Assembly (NCBI GenBank): GCA_902782625.1
Contig: CACZNZ010000383.1
Span: forward strand, 1-9,282
DNA length: 9,282 bases
Direction: 5' to 3'
DNA from: an uncultured Lachnospiraceae bacterium
Lineage (GTDB): Bacteria; Bacillota; Clostridia; Lachnospirales; Lachnospiraceae
The translations under genes were made by a program, and so were the position numbers. A model generated the notes under the pieces. It had not been told where the DNA came from. It searched no databases and worked only from the letters and a program-made list of their open reading frames with translations. Of this stretch, positions 1-6,238 are shown one piece after another. The number at the start of each line of letters is the position of its first letter. The stretch's first letter is position 1.

Positions 1-161
1 GCAGTCATCTGGTTAGAACCAATCGAAAGGGTTCCACTTGGCGTAATTGCTGCCTTCACCGATATTGGACATAGGAAAATCAGCGTCAATACCATCAACA
101 GGAGAGTACCTGATACTTTCCCCCAAACTCCATACCTTGATTTGTTTGTTTCATTCTTCAT
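1..161 (-). CDS. Exported protein of unknown function, N-terminal fragment
   Basis: This is the 5' end of a gene that runs out of the window: 53 codons are visible. The ATG at 161-159 follows a strong ribosome site (AGGAAGGAG, on the minus strand just upstream). An overlapping ATG four bases further upstream runs into a stop after four codons, so it is not the start. The protein opens with a basic stretch (KNETNKSRYGVWGK), then a hydrophobic core at about residues 19-32 (TLLLMVLTLIFL), then a likely signal peptidase site after VKA at about residue 37. No lipobox is evident, since the Cys at 31 lacks a suitable context. The mature part begins AITPSGTLSIGS, too short to assign a family. It has its own promoter candidate at 235-263, so it is probably not simply the last gene of the upstream corrinoid-activation operon. 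The function is unknown; secretion is the only supported statement. Confidence 0.75.
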   Translation of the reverse strand, partial: MKNETNKSRYGVWGKVSGTLLLMVLTLIFLCPISVKAAITPSGTLSIGSNQMT

Positions 162-201
162 ACATTTTTCTCCTTCCTGTAAAAATGAATTAACAGTTCT
201 C

Positions 202-223
202 TATAAAACACGATCGTTTTATA
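202..223. repeat. Inverted repeat in the 5' leader of the exported-protein gene
   Basis: Arms TATAAAAC (202-209) and GTTTTATA (216-223) are perfectly complementary around a six-base centre. The repeat lies between the candidate -10 (235-240) and the ribosome site. It could be a repressor operator or a small leader hairpin. The arms are AT-rich, so chance is a real possibility. Confidence 0.4.
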
Positions 224-234
224 CCTACGTTAAT

Positions 235-263
235 AATATAGCATAGATTTTAAAATATGTCAT
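235..263 (-). promoter_or_regulatory. Candidate promoter of the exported-protein gene
   Basis: On the minus strand ATGACA (263-258) is a five-of-six match to the -35 consensus. It is followed after exactly 17 bases by TATATT (240-235), a five-of-six match to the -10. Transcription would begin near 228, leaving a leader of about 67 bases before the ATG at 161. Confidence 0.55.
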
Positions 264-266
264 AAG

Positions 267-302
267 ATAATCGTCAAATTATCACATAAATTTGACGATT
301 AT
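267..302. terminator. 14-bp perfect inverted repeat, probable terminator after the ASKHA gene
   Basis: The arms at 267-280 and 289-302 are perfectly complementary over 14 bp (ATAATCGTCAAATT and its complement) with an 8-base loop. It lies just beyond the stop of the minus-strand ferredoxin/ASKHA gene, where a terminator is expected. The best T-run (TTTTTTCTCTTTTT from 303), however, follows the hairpin on the plus strand. On the minus strand the tail is only CTTATGACATATTTT, which includes the next promoter's -35. It may therefore act as a bidirectional terminator, a plus-strand terminator against antisense reads, or an operator. Confidence 0.55.
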
Positions 303-339
303 TTTTTCTCTTTTTCATCATTTTATACAATTTTCTTCT

Positions 340-1821
340 TTAATAGTGAAAATACATATACTTAACATACAATTCCTGAAACATTTTTTGATTGGACAGG
401 ACAATCTCTTCCGAGATCCTTACTGCATGCCGGAAACTTTTTGCAAGCGACGATTCCATGGCAAGCTTCTTTGCCCCTTCTAAAGAGCTGTTGCCTGCGG
501 CTGTAATCCGGCTACGCAGTTCTTTCGGAAGCATTCCGATTCCCACTGCTTTATCGCAGTCCATCTTCTGCCCGAATCCCCCGGCCAGGTAAAGTCTGCT
601 CACCTGATTATAAGTGATTCCATAAGACTGCAGAAGGATTTCTATTCCTGCCCGGATTGCAGCTTTGGCAAGCTGCACTTCACTGACGTCTTTTGCTGTA
701 AATGTAATTCCGGGAGCGAGGGGAAAACCTCCCTCAAGGTATTCTTCTTTAAGCATCCCCGATTCATCGATGATTTCTTCTTTGCGCAGTTCATAAACTG
801 TATCTAACACTCCGGAACCACAGATTCCTGAGGCCTTTTCCCCTCCAATCGTTGTAATGCTCGTTTTCCCATGTTCGATTGTTACAGTATCAATGGCACC
901 TGGCACGCCTGGTGAGCCACAGCTGATACTGCCCCCTTCAAAAGCAGGCCCGGCAGCTGCGGAAGCCACCAGAATCCGGTCCTTATTCCCGATTACCATT
1001 TCCCCGTTCGTGCCTAGATCCACCAACATCGATATGTCTTCTTTCTGATTGATTCCACAGGCCACTATGCCGCTGACGATCTCGGCTCCTACGTAGGTAC
1101 CGATTCCCGGGAGAATGGTCATGTTCTTATACAAATGCATCGATATGTCTACCGGTGTAAAAGGGAAGACCCCAAGTCCCCTGCAGGAGAGACCCTGCAA
1201 TAAGTGCTGCATCGTAGTATTACCTGCTATGACCACCGGCATGGGAAGCGTCTTTACATTTTCCCCTATGCCAAGCTGTCTGCATAGATCCCCAAGATCA
1301 GAAAAGAGCAGCTCCTGCAGTTTTCGGCCCTCTCCTCTGTTTGATGCGTCAATCCTGGAAAGGACATCTGCGCCGTAAGCAATCTGGTGATTAATCCCTG
1401 TCACCGTCTTCACAGTCTCTCTATTCATCACATCAATCAGACTGGCTGCTATGGTTGACGTTCCGATATCGATTGCCAGGGCATATCGGTTATCTCCTGG
1501 ATTTCCAATAGCAGGGTACTCCTTTGCCAATGTATCCGCTGTCGCAACATTTTCTATTGCATACTCAGGAATCTCTAATACACAGGTCCCTTCCGCGAAT
1601 ACTCGACAGGCAAGCCTCCAGCCAGCTGCAAGCTCATCAGCAGACAGCATCTGACGTTCTGTTTCTGTTGCATCGGGTAGATGCTCTGAAAATCTAACCC
1701 GGCATTTACCACAGCTTCCTCTGCCACCGCAATAAGCCGGAATGAAATATCCCTGATCCCGAAGCTGTCTTAACAGGGAGCTGTTTTTGTTGATCGATAT
1801 AGTTAACCTATTATGCATCAC
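340..1821 (-). CDS. [2Fe-2S] ferredoxin-ASKHA ATPase, corrinoid-protein reductive activator (RACo/DUF4445 type)
   Basis: The 493-residue product has two parts. An N-terminal plant-type [2Fe-2S] domain (about 1-90) shows Cys31, Cys37, Cys40 (CGGRGSCGKC) and Cys72 (LACRV), the four expected ligands. An ASKHA-type ATPase (about 112-475) shows a phosphate-1 loop AIDIGTST (116-123), AGNTTMQHLL (199-208), LVDLGTNGE (266-274), AAAGPAFEGG (288-297), GICGSG (332-337) and LAGGFG (412-417). Relatives such as RACo couple ATP hydrolysis to reduction of inactive Co(II) corrinoid proteins to Co(I), with the iron-sulfur centre passing the electron. The protein is cytosolic. It is shorter than the 600-odd residues of classical RACo, with little linker between the domains. 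The start is either GTG (1821-1819) or the ATG directly after it (1818-1816); both are in range of GGGAGGGAG, and ATG is at least as likely. It is probably cotranscribed with the membrane protein 28 bases upstream. No corrinoid methyltransferase lies in the window, so the client protein is unknown. Confidence 0.88.
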   Translation of the reverse strand: MMHNRLTISINKNSSLLRQLRDQGYFIPAYCGGRGSCGKCRVRFSEHLPDATETERQMLSADELAAGWRLACRVFAEGTCVLEIPEYAIENVATADTLAKEYPAIGNPGDNRYALAIDIGTSTIAASLIDVMNRETVKTVTGINHQIAYGADVLSRIDASNRGEGRKLQELLFSDLGDLCRQLGIGENVKTLPMPVVIAGNTTMQHLLQGLSCRGLGVFPFTPVDISMHLYKNMTILPGIGTYVGAEIVSGIVACGINQKEDISMLVDLGTNGEMVIGNKDRILVASAAAGPAFEGGSISCGSPGVPGAIDTVTIEHGKTSITTIGGEKASGICGSGVLDTVYELRKEEIIDESGMLKEEYLEGGFPLAPGITFTAKDVSEVQLAKAAIRAGIEILLQSYGITYNQVSRLYLAGGFGQKMDCDKAVGIGMLPKELRSRITAAGNSSLEGAKKLAMESSLAKSFRHAVRISEEIVLSNQKMFQELYVKYMYFHY

Positions 1822-1849
1822 GCTCTCCCTCCCCTTTACCGGTTCACAT

Positions 1850-2344
1850 TTACTCGTATCTCATATCACAATCTCCCGAGATCCGGCTCTGGATGTATCC
1901 TTTGACAAAACTGAAGTCCTTCTCCGGAACATACACACGTATCTTCTGAATCTTACCGTGAAGCTCTATATATTTCCTGGCAAAGACAGCGATTCTTGCC
2001 TTCTCGTAATCGAAATATACGGATGACTTTCCGGACCCACTTTTGACATATGTCTCTGTCATCTCATAGCATTCCCACGGATCCTTCACAGAGAATGCCA
2101 GGCCGAAAGCTGCAAATGTAATCAGCAGGTATACAGCGGCGCAGCCGGCCACGATCAGAAAAGACTGGAAATCTCTGTACTGCCAGGAGATAGCACCTCC
2201 AAAAAGCAGAAGGAACACCGCTATGCCGATACATGCTTTCAAACCTATGCCCATGCCTTTGTTGTAATAATCTTTTTCAATGGGACAGGACCATGTGTAT
2301 GATCCATTCGGCTGTTTTGTAATTGTTTCCGAATTTGCTGACAT
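1850..2344 (-). CDS. Two-TM membrane protein with a C-terminal soluble domain, unknown function
   Basis: The 164-residue protein has a polar N-terminus of about 35 residues. Two hydrophobic helices follow at roughly 36-53 (ACIGIAVFLLLFGGAISW) and 61-84 (SFLIVAGCAAVYLLITFAAFGLAF). A soluble tail of about 75 residues is rich in alternating beta-like segments and ends in an amphipathic stretch (PEKDFSFVKGYIQSRI). That layout (two TM helices, then a small beta-rich domain with a final helix) resembles YcxB-like or PH-like membrane proteins, but I do not see a diagnostic motif, so the family is not assigned. The ATG at 2344-2342 has AAAGGAG about five bases upstream. A promoter at 2397-2426 precedes it, and the ferredoxin/ASKHA gene follows after 28 bases, so the two are probably one transcript. 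It might anchor or sense for the activator, but nothing in the sequence proves this. Confidence 0.8.
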   Translation of the reverse strand: MSANSETITKQPNGSYTWSCPIEKDYYNKGMGIGLKACIGIAVFLLLFGGAISWQYRDFQSFLIVAGCAAVYLLITFAAFGLAFSVKDPWECYEMTETYVKSGSGKSSVYFDYEKARIAVFARKYIELHGKIQKIRVYVPEKDFSFVKGYIQSRISGDCDMRYE

Positions 2345-2396
2345 GACGGCTCCTTTCTTATATTATCCAAAATCCGCTCGTGGAATGTATAAGAAG

Positions 2397-2426
2397 ATTA
2401 TACCATGTACTCTTTTCTTATTTCAA
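2397..2426 (-). promoter_or_regulatory. Promoter of the membrane protein-ASKHA operon
   Basis: On the minus strand TTGAAA (2426-2421) is followed after 18 bases by a perfect TATAAT (2402-2397). Transcription would start near 2390, about 45 bases before the ATG. The -35 sits inside the T-rich tail of the csoR terminator, so one operon ends and the next begins with almost no gap. Confidence 0.75.
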
Positions 2427-2465
2427 TAAAAGAAGACCCACAACACCTCGTGTCATGAGTCTTCT
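2420..2465 (-). terminator. Rho-independent terminator of the csoR operon
   Basis: Arms AGAAGAC (2431-2437) and GTCTTCT (2459-2465) enclose an inner stem ACAC/GTGT, separated by a partly mismatched internal loop. On the minus strand the hairpin is followed by a T-rich tail (TTTTATT). It lies about 30 bases beyond the csoR stop codon. The outer stem is short, so efficiency may be moderate. Confidence 0.6.
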
Positions 2466-2495
2466 CGTATGTACAGCATATTTTATTATTATTCT

Positions 2496-2771
2496 TTATG
2501 ACATATTCGCAAATCTTTCGACTGCCTTGGTAAAATCTTTGATGGTCTTGTCAACATCACCATGCGCGATACCGTCTTTCACACAATGCTGGATATGTCC
2601 TTCGAGTACGATCTGCCCGCATCTGTGGAGTGCAGACTTGGCTGCGTTGATCTGGGAAAGAATATCTTCACAGGGTACATCTTCTTCAATCATCCTGTTG
2701 ATCGAAGCAACCTGTCCCTCTATCTTTCTGAGTCTTCTATGTAAATTGTCCAAATCCATACATTGTTTCAT
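2496..2771 (-). CDS. csoR: CsoR/RcnR-family (DUF156) metal-sensing repressor, CsoR-like ligand set
   Basis: The 91-residue all-helical protein has the family core LHRRLRKIEGQV (about 10-21). The conserved sensor ligands are Cys34 (VPCEDIL), His59 and Cys63 (GHIQHC, spacing H-x3-C). This Cys-His-Cys pattern is that of Cu(I)-sensing CsoR. RcnR proteins use His in place of the last Cys and carry an extra N-terminal His, which is Lys2 here by alignment, so a Ni/Co sensor is less likely. CstR-type persulfide sensors lack the His. Family members are tetramers that leave the operator when metal binds. The ATG at 2771-2769 has AGGAGGG about ten bases upstream. It is the last gene of the DUF6110-ATPase-csoR operon, 55 bases after the ATPase, so it should repress its own transcription through the palindrome at 5267-5284. 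It also carries Cys4 and Cys51 outside the usual site. Confidence 0.9.
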   Translation of the reverse strand: MKQCMDLDNLHRRLRKIEGQVASINRMIEEDVPCEDILSQINAAKSALHRCGQIVLEGHIQHCVKDGIAHGDVDKTIKDFTKAVERFANMS

Positions 2772-2826
2772 AAGGCGATTCCCTCCTGATGTTTGTATAC
2801 CTCGGTCATTTCTTTCTCATCATACC

Positions 2827-4920
2827 CTATTCTTCTGATTCTGGCAAGATATTGCTCATATTATTCAGACAGAGACCGATGGTGGATGCATTGTGCAGCA
2901 GGGCTGCTGTTCCCGGCATGAAGAGGCCGGCAATACCGCCTAAAAGAATGGCACCGTTAAAGGCTACGCCTACTCTTCCGGTCCAGTTCATGCGTTCAAG
3001 CAAGGATCTGCTCATCTGCCGAAGCATGGCAACCTTCTCAATCTCCTGACCGGAAAGGGTGATGTCCGCAATCTCATTGGCGATATCGGCACCTTCCTTG
3101 ATGGCGATACCAACATCTGCTGCTGAAAGTGCCGGAGAGTCGTTGATTCCGTCTCCGATCATGATGACCTGGCGGCCTTTTGCCTTTTCTTCCTGGACAT
3201 ATCTGGCTTTGTCTTCCGGCAGAACCTCAGAATAGTATTCCGTAATCCCGGCCTGCTCAGCGATGGCTGCTGCTGTCCTCTCGCTGTCTCCGGTCATCAT
3301 CACGATATGTTTGATGCCACTGTCTTTTAATGCCTGTATCAGCCTGATACTCTCAGCTCTGATCGGATCGGAAATACCGATGACTGCTGCCATTCTGTTG
3401 CCGATTGCCATATAAAGTCTGGAATACTGTGTCGGCATGGCGAGTATCTTTTCGCGATCCTCTTCTGAAACATAGGCGCCTTCGTCTTCCAGTACAAAAT
3501 GACTGCTTCCGATTACGACACGTTCCCCATTCAGGGATGAAACAATGCCATGCGCAACAATATAGTTCGGTGAAGTATGGAGTTCCTCATGTTCCAGGCC
3601 TTTTTCCTTCGCTGCCTTTACGACTGCATTTGCCAGGGAGTGAGGGAAATGTTCTTCCAGACAGGCGGCAAGGGCAAGCATCTCGTCCTCATCCCGTCCG
3701 TCGAGTGCTACAACCTGTTCTACAACCGGGGTTGCATTCGTAAGGGTTCCTGTCTTGTCAAAGATCACGGTATCTGCTTCCGAGATCTTCTCCAGGTACT
3801 TTCCTCCTTTGACAGTTATCTGATGACGTCCGGCTTCCCTCATGGCTGAAAGAACGGCGATCGGCATCGCGACCTCGATCGCACAGGAGAAGTCTACCAT
3901 CAATACGGAGGCTGCCTTTGTCAGGTTGCCTGTGAGAAGACCTGTAACGACAGACGTAGCAAATGTGTACGGAATCAGGCGGCTGACAAGTGCCTGCGCA
4001 CGACTCTGGGTAACGGATACCATACTCTCGGATTCTTCTATCAGCTGCACGATCCGGTCATATCTGGTCTGACCGGAGGTCGCATGTACCTGGATGACCA
4101 GCTCTCCTTCTTCGAGAACAGTGCCTGCAAAAACAGTGCTTTCCAGACGTTTTTCTGCGAGGATGGATTCTCCTGTCAGCGCTGCCTGGTTGACCATGGC
4201 TTCGCCGGCTACGACCACACCGTCAAGCGGAATCAGGCTGCCCATACCCACGCGGATCAGATCTCCGTCTTCTATTTCATGGATAGGATACTGTTCGAAG
4301 CTGCCATCCTCCATCTTCTTCCATACTTTGGTCACGTTAAGCGCGAGCGACTGGGCCAGGTCATCCACAGATTTCTTATAAGTCCACTCTTCCAGCATCT
4401 CTCCGACATCCGTCAGGAAGATAATCGAACTTGCGGTATTAAAATCTCTTGTCGCGAATGATGCTGCAATCGCTGTTGCGTGAATGATTTCCGCGCTGAA
4501 GTCTCGCCTGAATAGATCTTTGAGCCCCTCCCGAATGTAAGGAGCGCCATTGTAGATTGCCCAGGCCGCGCGGAGTGGAAAAGGGAGCAGTACCCTCTTC
4601 CCCAACTGAACCATGGCCTTCGTGACTACTTTTTCCTTAAATTCTTCATTGGTTGCCCGGGCAGAAACTCCCGGAAGAGCTTCCAGGGCTTCCGGATCAT
4701 AAAGATCCATCTCATCAAGATAAGAAAGAATCCTTGAACCGGCACCTTTTTGAAAGCGGATCACAGCTTCTGCTGTACGTCGGAACACACTTACCGATAC
4801 TACATTCTCCTGCCCTGTCAGTCCGTAATAAAGGACATCCGCCTCCTGCTCTGTCAGCCGCCGATATGGTAATTTGATTCGCAGCTGCTTCGCGTTCTGA
4901 TGTCTAATGTAATATTTCAT
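2827..4920 (-). CDS. Heavy-metal P1B-type ATPase lacking the usual CPx and CxxC motifs
   Basis: The 697-residue membrane pump has all the catalytic signatures: TGES (249-252) in the actuator domain, DKTGT with phosphorylated Asp388, MMTGD (541-545) and GDGINDS (589-595). The C-terminal membrane motif HNASTIGLCLNN (676-687) is typical of P1B metal pumps. The intramembrane ion motif, however, is DFSCAIEVAMP (343-353), with Ser-Cys-Ala where CPC, SPC or CPH normally stands. The usual HP dipeptide is replaced by HFPHS (424-428). The N-terminal 60 residues fold-match a metal-binding domain (beginning RHQNAKQLRIKLP) but have no CxxC. These features place it in a distinct Firmicutes group that I recognise next to DUF6110 proteins; its metal is not settled by sequence. 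The ATG at 4920-4918 has AAAGGAG six bases upstream and starts 11 bases after the DUF6110 gene. Export from the cytoplasm is the likely direction, given CsoR control. Confidence 0.9.
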   Translation of the reverse strand: MKYYIRHQNAKQLRIKLPYRRLTEQEADVLYYGLTGQENVVSVSVFRRTAEAVIRFQKGAGSRILSYLDEMDLYDPEALEALPGVSARATNEEFKEKVVTKAMVQLGKRVLLPFPLRAAWAIYNGAPYIREGLKDLFRRDFSAEIIHATAIAASFATRDFNTASSIIFLTDVGEMLEEWTYKKSVDDLAQSLALNVTKVWKKMEDGSFEQYPIHEIEDGDLIRVGMGSLIPLDGVVVAGEAMVNQAALTGESILAEKRLESTVFAGTVLEEGELVIQVHATSGQTRYDRIVQLIEESESMVSVTQSRAQALVSRLIPYTFATSVVTGLLTGNLTKAASVLMVDFSCAIEVAMPIAVLSAMREAGRHQITVKGGKYLEKISEADTVIFDKTGTLTNATPVVEQVVALDGRDEDEMLALAACLEEHFPHSLANAVVKAAKEKGLEHEELHTSPNYIVAHGIVSSLNGERVVIGSSHFVLEDEGAYVSEEDREKILAMPTQYSRLYMAIGNRMAAVIGISDPIRAESIRLIQALKDSGIKHIVMMTGDSERTAAAIAEQAGITEYYSEVLPEDKARYVQEEKAKGRQVIMIGDGINDSPALSAADVGIAIKEGADIANEIADITLSGQEIEKVAMLRQMSRSLLERMNWTGRVGVAFNGAILLGGIAGLFMPGTAALLHNASTIGLCLNNMSNILPESEE

Positions 4921-4931
4921 AAGAATCTCCT

Positions 4932-5225
4932 TTATCCTTCTATAACGACATCCTCCTCAGCTTCGTCTTCTAAAGAGGAATCAAATGCTGCGTCCATTTT
5001 CGCCTGATATCTGTCTGCCTCTTCTCTTGCATCTGCTGCAATATCAGAAGCACAGGCCTGGATGATCTCCACCTTTTCCATCGTGTTGTCTTTCAGGATC
5101 ATGCCGTATGTAGCACACTTGGTATACACCTTTTTTGCCGTCTCTGAACCAAAAATCATATCTCCGGCCTTACCCAGCACATATCCTCCAAGAACTCCAA
5201 ATACAACTTTCTTATTAAAAAACAT
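4932..5225 (-). CDS. DUF6110-like small membrane-anchored protein
   Basis: The 97-residue protein has one N-terminal hydrophobic glycine-rich segment (about 7-24, VVFGVLGGYVLGKAGDMIFG) with the family-like continuation SETAKKVYTKCATYGMILKD. A charged, mainly helical region follows, with an acidic tail (EDEAEEDVVIEG). The match to DUF6110 is from memory of its GG-x-L-G...AKK-Y pattern and of its usual position directly before P-type ATPases of this subclass. It is probably an accessory or anchor protein for the pump; the acidic tail and single Cys37 could bind metal, but that is inference. It is the first gene of the operon. The ATG at 5225-5223 has AAGGAGGT about six bases upstream. Confidence 0.78.
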   Translation of the reverse strand: MFFNKKVVFGVLGGYVLGKAGDMIFGSETAKKVYTKCATYGMILKDNTMEKVEIIQACASDIAADAREEADRYQAKMDAAFDSSLEDEAEEDVVIEG

Positions 5226-5266
5226 ATCTCTACCTCCTTGTAATTGGTTTGTTATCTGTTAGAATT

Positions 5267-5284
5267 TATACCCTAGGGGGTATA
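5267..5284. promoter_or_regulatory. CsoR-type operator palindrome
   Basis: TATACCC (5267-5273) and GGGTATA (5278-5284) form perfect 7-bp arms around TAGG. This GC-centred, AT-flanked palindrome (TACCC...GGGTA) is the classic form of operators bound by CsoR-family repressors. It covers the predicted transcription start (near 5283) of the DUF6110-ATPase-csoR operon, so a bound repressor would block initiation directly. Confidence 0.8.
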
Positions 5285-5289
5285 GGTAT

Positions 5290-5318
5290 ACACTACCTTA
5301 TCTTGTTCTTTTTGTCAA
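5290..5318 (-). promoter_or_regulatory. Promoter of the DUF6110-ATPase-csoR operon
   Basis: On the minus strand a perfect TTGACA (5318-5313) is followed after 17 bases by TAGTGT (5295-5290), a weak -10. The CsoR-like palindrome begins six bases downstream. The -35 starts only eight bases after the cbiO stop codon, and no terminator is visible between them. Confidence 0.65.
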
Positions 5319-5325
5319 TAGTTTT

Positions 5326-6174
5326 TTACGCTCTTTTTGCAACCATAGTCTGAAATTCCTGAATATTGCGTGGATACTCAGCCAGATCAGCTGGAATCAT
5401 GTTATTTTCCTGCATGATACGATAGATATCAAACATGGTCGGATGTTTTAAACTAGCCTGCTCTAAAATGTCTTCCTGTTTGAATATATTGAGTGGAGTA
5501 TCATCCGCAATAATCTGTCCGTTGCTGAAAACGACCGCACGGTCTGCCCAGCGATAGGCAAAATCCACGTCATGGGTGGAGATCAGCATCGTTCTGCCCT
5601 CTTCACTCATTTTCCCAAGAACCTCTTCTAACATGGCTGCATTTAAAGGATCGAGTGCTGCTGTCGGCTCATCAAAAATGATGATCTCGGATTCCATGGC
5701 AATAATGTCTGCAATACTGACACGTTTCTTCTCTCCACCACTGAGATAATGGGGAGCTCTTTTCTTAAAATCAAAGATATTCATATATCGAAGGGCTTTA
5801 TCTACACGATTGATCACTTCTTCACGGGGAAGTTTCAGATTCATCGGTCCGAAGGATACTTCTGCTTCAACGGTAGAAGCGATAATCTGATTGTCGGCAT
5901 CCTGGAACACAATACCGACATTTTTCCTAAGTTCATTCAGGCTCTTCTTGTCAATTTTCTTTCCACGATATATGATCTCGCCGGAAGAAGACTTCAATAC
6001 GCCGTTGATGTTCAGGAAAAATGTGGACTTGCCGGCACCATTGGAACCTAATACTGCAATTTTTTCCCCTTCATGGATATCCAGACTGACACCTCTTAAT
6101 GTTTCTTTTTCATCGTTATATTGGAAATGTATATCTTTTACCTGTAAGATCGGCTGCTGTGTTGTATTTTTCAT
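5326..6174 (-). CDS. cbiO: Cobalt ECF transporter ATPase CbiO
   Basis: The 282-residue ABC ATPase has Walker A GSNGAGKST (43-51), Q-loop Gln91 (VFQDADNQ), signature LSGGEKKR (144-151), Walker B IIIFDEP (164-170), a D-loop (ALDP) and switch His201 (STHDVDF). VFQDADNQ is typical of the energy-coupling-factor ATPases, and the length is normal for CbiO. In CbiMNQO transporters a dimer of this subunit powers Co2+ uptake through CbiQ at the inner face of the membrane. The ATG at 6174-6172 follows AGAGGAG with about eight bases between. The gene lies 64 bases after cbiQ on the same strand, so both are read from the cbiQ promoter. No second ATPase gene is present, consistent with a homodimer. A nickel (NikO-like) role cannot be excluded from this protein alone. 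Confidence 0.93.
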   Translation of the reverse strand: MKNTTQQPILQVKDIHFQYNDEKETLRGVSLDIHEGEKIAVLGSNGAGKSTFFLNINGVLKSSSGEIIYRGKKIDKKSLNELRKNVGIVFQDADNQIIASTVEAEVSFGPMNLKLPREEVINRVDKALRYMNIFDFKKRAPHYLSGGEKKRVSIADIIAMESEIIIFDEPTAALDPLNAAMLEEVLGKMSEEGRTMLISTHDVDFAYRWADRAVVFSNGQIIADDTPLNIFKQEDILEQASLKHPTMFDIYRIMQENNMIPADLAEYPRNIQEFQTMVAKRA

Positions 6175-6238
6175 CGTATTTCTCCTCTATTTCTTTACAT
6201 TTAAAATGATTGATTGCTGCAAATTTATTCTATGTTTC

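Noticed and set aside
292..4877. Plus-strand open frames of 60-152 codons between these positions
   Set aside because: They lie antisense to well-supported minus-strand genes with recognised motifs, lack convincing ribosome sites, and have low-complexity or Ser/Pro-rich translations typical of shadow frames.
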